DNA of 8,606 bases from Nitrososphaerales archaeon. GTDB lineage: Archaea; Thermoproteota; Nitrososphaeria; Nitrososphaerales; Gagatemarchaeaceae. Below the pieces are notes generated by a model. The model saw only the letters and a list, made by a program, of their open reading frames with translations. It ran no database searches and was not told the origin of the DNA. Numbering within the stretch: position 1 is the stretch's first letter; the number at the start of each line of letters is the position of its first letter. The position numbers and the translations under genes are program-made. The stretch is taken from the NCBI GenBank assembly GCA_030040055.1, contig JASHUK010000187.1:1-8606 (forward strand). Direction: 5' to 3'. Of this stretch, positions 6,385 to 8,606 are shown piece after piece.

Positions 6385-6392
6385 TATATATT
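6385..6392 (+). promoter_or_regulatory. TATA box of the TFB gene
   Basis: TATATATT, the strongest TATA box in the window, in an AT-rich island (about 6350-6450). The A-rich bases just upstream (6379-6384) are where a BRE would lie. Its centre is about 57 bases before the TTG at 6446, so transcription should begin near 6413 and leave a leader of roughly 30 bases. Confidence 0.7.
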
Positions 6393-6418
6393 AGATACGG
6401 AAGTCGTCAGTTGTAAGA

Positions 6419-6435
6419 CCAACAGTTACGGTTGG
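6419..6435 (+). other. Small inverted repeat in the predicted TFB leader
   Basis: CCAAC (6419-6423) and GTTGG (6431-6435) can pair around a seven-base loop, within the predicted 5' leader and ten bases before the start codon. The stem is only five base pairs, so a role in translation control is speculative. Confidence 0.25.
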
Positions 6436-6445
6436 GACTCTAAAA

Positions 6446-7381
6446 TTGTCTGAGAAAGACTACTCGCGGCTGATGCGCCTGCAGAAGGCGTTGGACAAGT
6501 GCCCTAGGTGCGGGAAGGGGCCAATGCTAGTGGACACTGCGGGGGGCGAGTTCTTCTGCGGCAGCTGCGGCTTCGTGGTCAAGGAGAAGATCGAGGAGGT
6601 CGGCCCCGAGTGGCGCGCCTTCTCCAAGGAGGAGAAGGACGACAGGAGCAGGGGAGGGATACCGACGTCGATAGCCATGCACGACATGGGGCTGGCTACG
6701 GTGATAGGTGGGGTAAACAAGGACGCTTCGGGGAAGTCGCTGTCCGCTTCGATGAAGGCCACGGTGGAGAGGCTGCGGACCTGGGACAGCAGGAGCCAGG
6801 TGCACGAGCCCGTCGACCGCAACCTTAGGCAGGCCTTCAGCGAGCTAGACAGGCTCTCAGACAAGCTGTCGGTGTCCGACGCAGTGGTCGAGAAGGCGGC
6901 GTACATCTACCGGAAGGCGCTGGAGAGGGGGCTCGTGAGGGGGCGCTCGATATCCGCCATCATCGCCGCTTCGCTCTACGCCGCGTGCCGGGACACGCAG
7001 ACGCCCCGGACGCTCAAGGACCTCGCGGCCGTCAGCAACGTGAAGAAGAAGGACATCGCCAGGTGCTACAGGCTCCTACTGAAGGAGATGGACATCAAGA
7101 TGCCCGTCGTCGACCCGACGAAGTGCGTGTCGCGCATCGCGTCGAAGGCCGGGCTCTCCGAGCGGACTAAGAGGAGGGCTCTTGAGATTCTGAAGCGCGC
7201 AGAGGAGACGCGCATATCGGCGGGGAAGGACCCCATGGGTCTGGCCGCGGCCGCGCTCTACGTGGCGTGCACCCTGGAGGGGGAGGACAAGACCCAGAAG
7301 GACGTGGCGGAGGCGGCGGGGGTCACGGAAGTGACGATCCGCAACAGGTACAAGGGCCTGCGTTCGGCCCTCGGCATCTAG
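6446..7381 (+). CDS. tfb: Transcription initiation factor IIB (TFB)
   Basis: 311 residues, a normal TFB length. The N-terminal zinc ribbon has C19/C22 and C38/C41 (CPRCG and CGSCG) and recruits RNA polymerase. The B-reader/linker follows with GPEWRAFSKEEKDDRSRGG and HDMGLATVIGG. The first cyclin-fold repeat spans about 108-200 (RNLRQAFSELDRL, RGRSISAIIAASLYAACRD, PRTLKDLAAVSNVKKKDIAR). The second spans about 205-305 (CVSRIASKAGLSERTKRRAL, GKDPMGLAAAALYVACTLEG) and ends with the BRE-contacting helix-turn-helix VTEVTIRNRYKGL. TFB binds the TBP-TATA complex and sets the direction of transcription. Many archaea have several TFBs; this may be one of a set, but copy number cannot be seen. Unlike its neighbours it has a leader of about 30 bases and a palindrome beside its TATA box, which suggests specific regulation. 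I see no clear Shine-Dalgarno before the TTG. Confidence 0.96.
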   Translation: MSEKDYSRLMRLQKALDKCPRCGKGPMLVDTAGGEFFCGSCGFVVKEKIEEVGPEWRAFSKEEKDDRSRGGIPTSIAMHDMGLATVIGGVNKDASGKSLSASMKATVERLRTWDSRSQVHEPVDRNLRQAFSELDRLSDKLSVSDAVVEKAAYIYRKALERGLVRGRSISAIIAASLYAACRDTQTPRTLKDLAAVSNVKKKDIARCYRLLLKEMDIKMPVVDPTKCVSRIASKAGLSERTKRRALEILKRAEETRISAGKDPMGLAAAALYVACTLEGEDKTQKDVAEAAGVTEVTIRNRYKGLRSALGI

Positions 7382-7881
7382 GCCGGCTCGTCTCTGGTCA
7401 GCCGGGCGGCCGCGATCTCCCTTAGCTTCTGCGCGGGGAAGACCGACGGGAAGTTGTCGGACAGTATCTTGGAGTAGGCCTGCGTCTCCGCCTCGTCCAT
7501 GAACTGGAACATGTATTTCCCCGAGTAGGGGGCAGACTCCCCCTCGCGCCTGAGGAACTCGATGTGGATCAGCGGGTCCCCCTCCCTGATGGTGATCGGC
7601 GTCCTCTCGTTGCTGAGGTTCACGAGCTCGAGCGCCAGCCTCCCGACGAAGCCGCTGTGGACCTTGACCGAGTTCAGGAACGAGAGCCCCATCCTGCCGA
7701 AGCGGCTCTTCGAGGTAAGGTGGGCGACGCAGTCAGGTGGGGTGAACACGATCTCCTTCGAGATCATGTTCCTGTGCTCCAGGTAGTTCAGCGTCCTGTC
7801 CTCCCTCACGGTGAGGACGTAGCCGTCCCCGTCGAAAGCTCCAGGGTCGGAGGGGCTTATCACCCTGTACCTCTCGACCAT
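7378..7881 (-). CDS. dCTP deaminase / dUTPase family protein
   Basis: 167 residues from ATG 7881. The family core is clear: LTSKSRFGRMGLSFLNSVKV (55-74) matches the SxSSxxRxGL nucleotide-binding block, and HSGFVGRLALELVN (75-88) contains the Glu (E85) equivalent to the dCTP deaminase catalytic glutamate. GKYMFQ (121-126) matches the KYxxQ block near the C-terminus. The family converts dCTP to dUTP and/or hydrolyses dUTP to dUMP; which activity applies is unclear. The frame continues upstream of the ATG with an LTVLGASILKEM segment that resembles the normal family N-terminus, so the true start may be near 7914-7920 at a non-standard codon. The stop shares a CTAG with the TFB stop. Upstream on the same strand is the CPBP protease, whose frame overlaps this gene. 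Confidence 0.83.
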   Translation of the reverse strand: MVERYRVISPSDPGAFDGDGYVLTVREDRTLNYLEHRNMISKEIVFTPPDCVAHLTSKSRFGRMGLSFLNSVKVHSGFVGRLALELVNLSNERTPITIREGDPLIHIEFLRREGESAPYSGKYMFQFMDEAETQAYSKILSDNFPSVFPAQKLREIAAARLTRDEPA

Positions 7882-8606
7882 CTCCTTCAGGATCGAGGCC
7901 CCGAGGACTGTCAGCTCTATCGGCCACCCCGCCCGCCGGCTGGCTAAAAGCTTCAGCAGGAGGGGCCTCTTGGCTCGCGCCCCGGTTGAACAGCCTTGGT
8001 AGCCCGGCGTACGCGACGAGCACGACGCAGCCTATCCCGAACAGCCCGAACATCTCCAGCGACACCAGCTGCTCCAGCCCGTAGCCCGGACTGGACTCCC
8101 ACGGTATCCCGAAGGCGCCCTGCCCGTAGAAGGCGAAGACGCTCGCCAGGTAGTCTATCCCCCAGTGCCCGAGCACGGCGACGTGGAAGCCGTACTTGAT
8201 GTAGAGGTAGCTCAGGACCACCCCCCCGTACACCGCCTCCGGGAGCTTCCCCAGCTCCCACCCGCCGCCGCAGATCCCAGCGATCCCAACGTGGCACGCC
8301 CCGAACACCCCGGAGCTGAGCGCCCCGGCGATCCACAGGGCGACGATGGTCCCCGTGTTGTTCGCCACTCCCTCGTACGCGGCCGACGGCCTCCAGAGCG
8401 CCTTCAGCGCCGACTTCGCCGGCCGGTCCAGCGCGAAGAAGAGGGCGACCAGCCCGATGATCAGGACCCTGAAGCCGAACTCCTCTCTGAGGGGGGCGAT
8501 CGCCAGGCTCATCAGGGTGGTCAGGGCGTCCAGGTTGGCGAGGGGGTTTCCCGTCGACGAGCCCGCGAACGACACGAAGGCGTCCACCACCCCGGCAGTG
8601 AAGACC
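7733..8606 (-). CDS. CPBP (CAAX-type) intramembrane metalloprotease, 5' end outside the window
   Basis: The frame is open to the right edge, so the N-terminus is probably missing; GTG 8590 is only the first start inside the window. Counting from that GTG, the diagnostic motifs are EExxxR at E36/E37/R41 (LREEFGFR), FxxxH at F96/H100 (FGACH), and HxxxD at H142/D146 (HWGID). Hydrophobic segments surround each, as in membrane-embedded CPBP proteases such as Rce1, whose Glu and His residues form the active site. A further hydrophobic segment, MFGLFGIGCVVLVAYAGL, ends near residue 198. The substrate could be a prenylated or other membrane protein; this is unknown. From about base 7950 to the TGA at 7733 the frame runs antiphase through the deaminase gene and gives a low-complexity charged tail, so the natural end may lie near 7950 with an indel or a lost stop. 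Confidence 0.8.
   Translation of the reverse strand, partial: VFTAGVVDAFVSFAGSSTGNPLANLDALTTLMSLAIAPLREEFGFRVLIIGLVALFFALDRPAKSALKALWRPSAAYEGVANNTGTIVALWIAGALSSGVFGACHVGIAGICGGGWELGKLPEAVYGGVVLSYLYIKYGFHVAVLGHWGIDYLASVFAFYGQGAFGIPWESSPGYGLEQLVSLEMFGLFGIGCVVLVAYAGLPRLFNRGASQEAPPAEAFSQPAGGVADRADSPRGLDPEGDGREVQGDKPLRPWSFRRGRLRPHREGGQDAELPGAQEHDLEGDRVHPT
7944..7950 (-). promoter_or_regulatory. TATA-like box for the dCTP deaminase-family gene
   Basis: CTTTTAG on the - strand, centred at 7947. A leaderless start would fall near 7920, close to an in-frame ATA (7920) and CTG (7914). The annotated ATG at 7881 would instead have a leader of about 39 bases. Confidence 0.4.

Noticed and set aside
5597..6385. 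262-residue - frame overlapping the nucleotidyltransferase-fold gene in another phase
   Set aside because: Arg/Gly-rich out-of-phase reading. The other frame carries the nucleotidyltransferase motif and hydrophobic patterning.
8224..8233. GTACAC half-site resembling the TFB palindrome
   Set aside because: A single six-base match inside a coding region with no matching second arm; expected by chance.

Overview
The window looks like a slice of a GC-rich archaeal chromosome. Support comes from an archaeal/eukaryotic-type glycyl-tRNA synthetase, a TFB (TFIIB-like) initiation factor, a thiolase followed directly by a DUF35 zinc-ribbon/OB-fold protein, and a DUF92 membrane protein. Most genes start with TTG or GTG and carry an A/T-rich box about 26-33 bases upstream, the usual spacing for leaderless archaeal transcripts. 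Arginine is often AGG and third positions are mostly G or C. A lineage in or near Nitrososphaerota (Thaumarchaeota) fits the gene set, but I cannot fix the taxon from sequence alone. No rRNA, tRNA, CRISPR array or insertion sequence was found.

Layout. Bases 2-587 (+) hold the end of an archaeal SCP2-type thiolase and its DUF35 partner, a pair known to work in the first steps of mevalonate synthesis. Two separately promoted + genes follow: a small YCII-domain protein (721-1062) and glycyl-tRNA synthetase (1119-2582). A DUF92 integral membrane protein (2584-3417, possibly to 3477, -) converges on the synthetase and diverges from a GT28/MurG-like glycosyltransferase (3477-4550, +). A short A/T tract between the last two may serve both. 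The glycosyltransferase overlaps tail-to-tail with a helix-turn-helix regulator (4495-5211, -). Just upstream of the regulator on the same strand is a nucleotidyltransferase-fold protein with altered catalytic residues (5260-6255, -).

Bases 6256-6445 are the only sizeable divergent intergenic region and the most AT-rich part of the window. It has a perfect 17-base palindrome next to a strong TATA box driving the TFB gene (6446-7381, +). TFB converges on a dCTP deaminase/dUTPase-family gene (7378-about 7920, -), and the two stop codons share one CTAG. The last gene is a CPBP (CAAX-type) intramembrane protease (-). It enters from the right edge of the window, and its reading frame runs on into the deaminase gene.

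These are mostly housekeeping or conserved archaeal genes: isoprenoid precursor synthesis, possible polyprenyl-phosphate metabolism, translation, transcription initiation and nucleotide hygiene. The parts most worth a second look are the TFB control region, the substituted active site of the nucleotidyltransferase-fold protein, the start-codon and overlap problem at the deaminase/protease junction, and the dual-direction promoter tract at 3441-3447. I did not see a clearly new multi-gene defence or mobile system.
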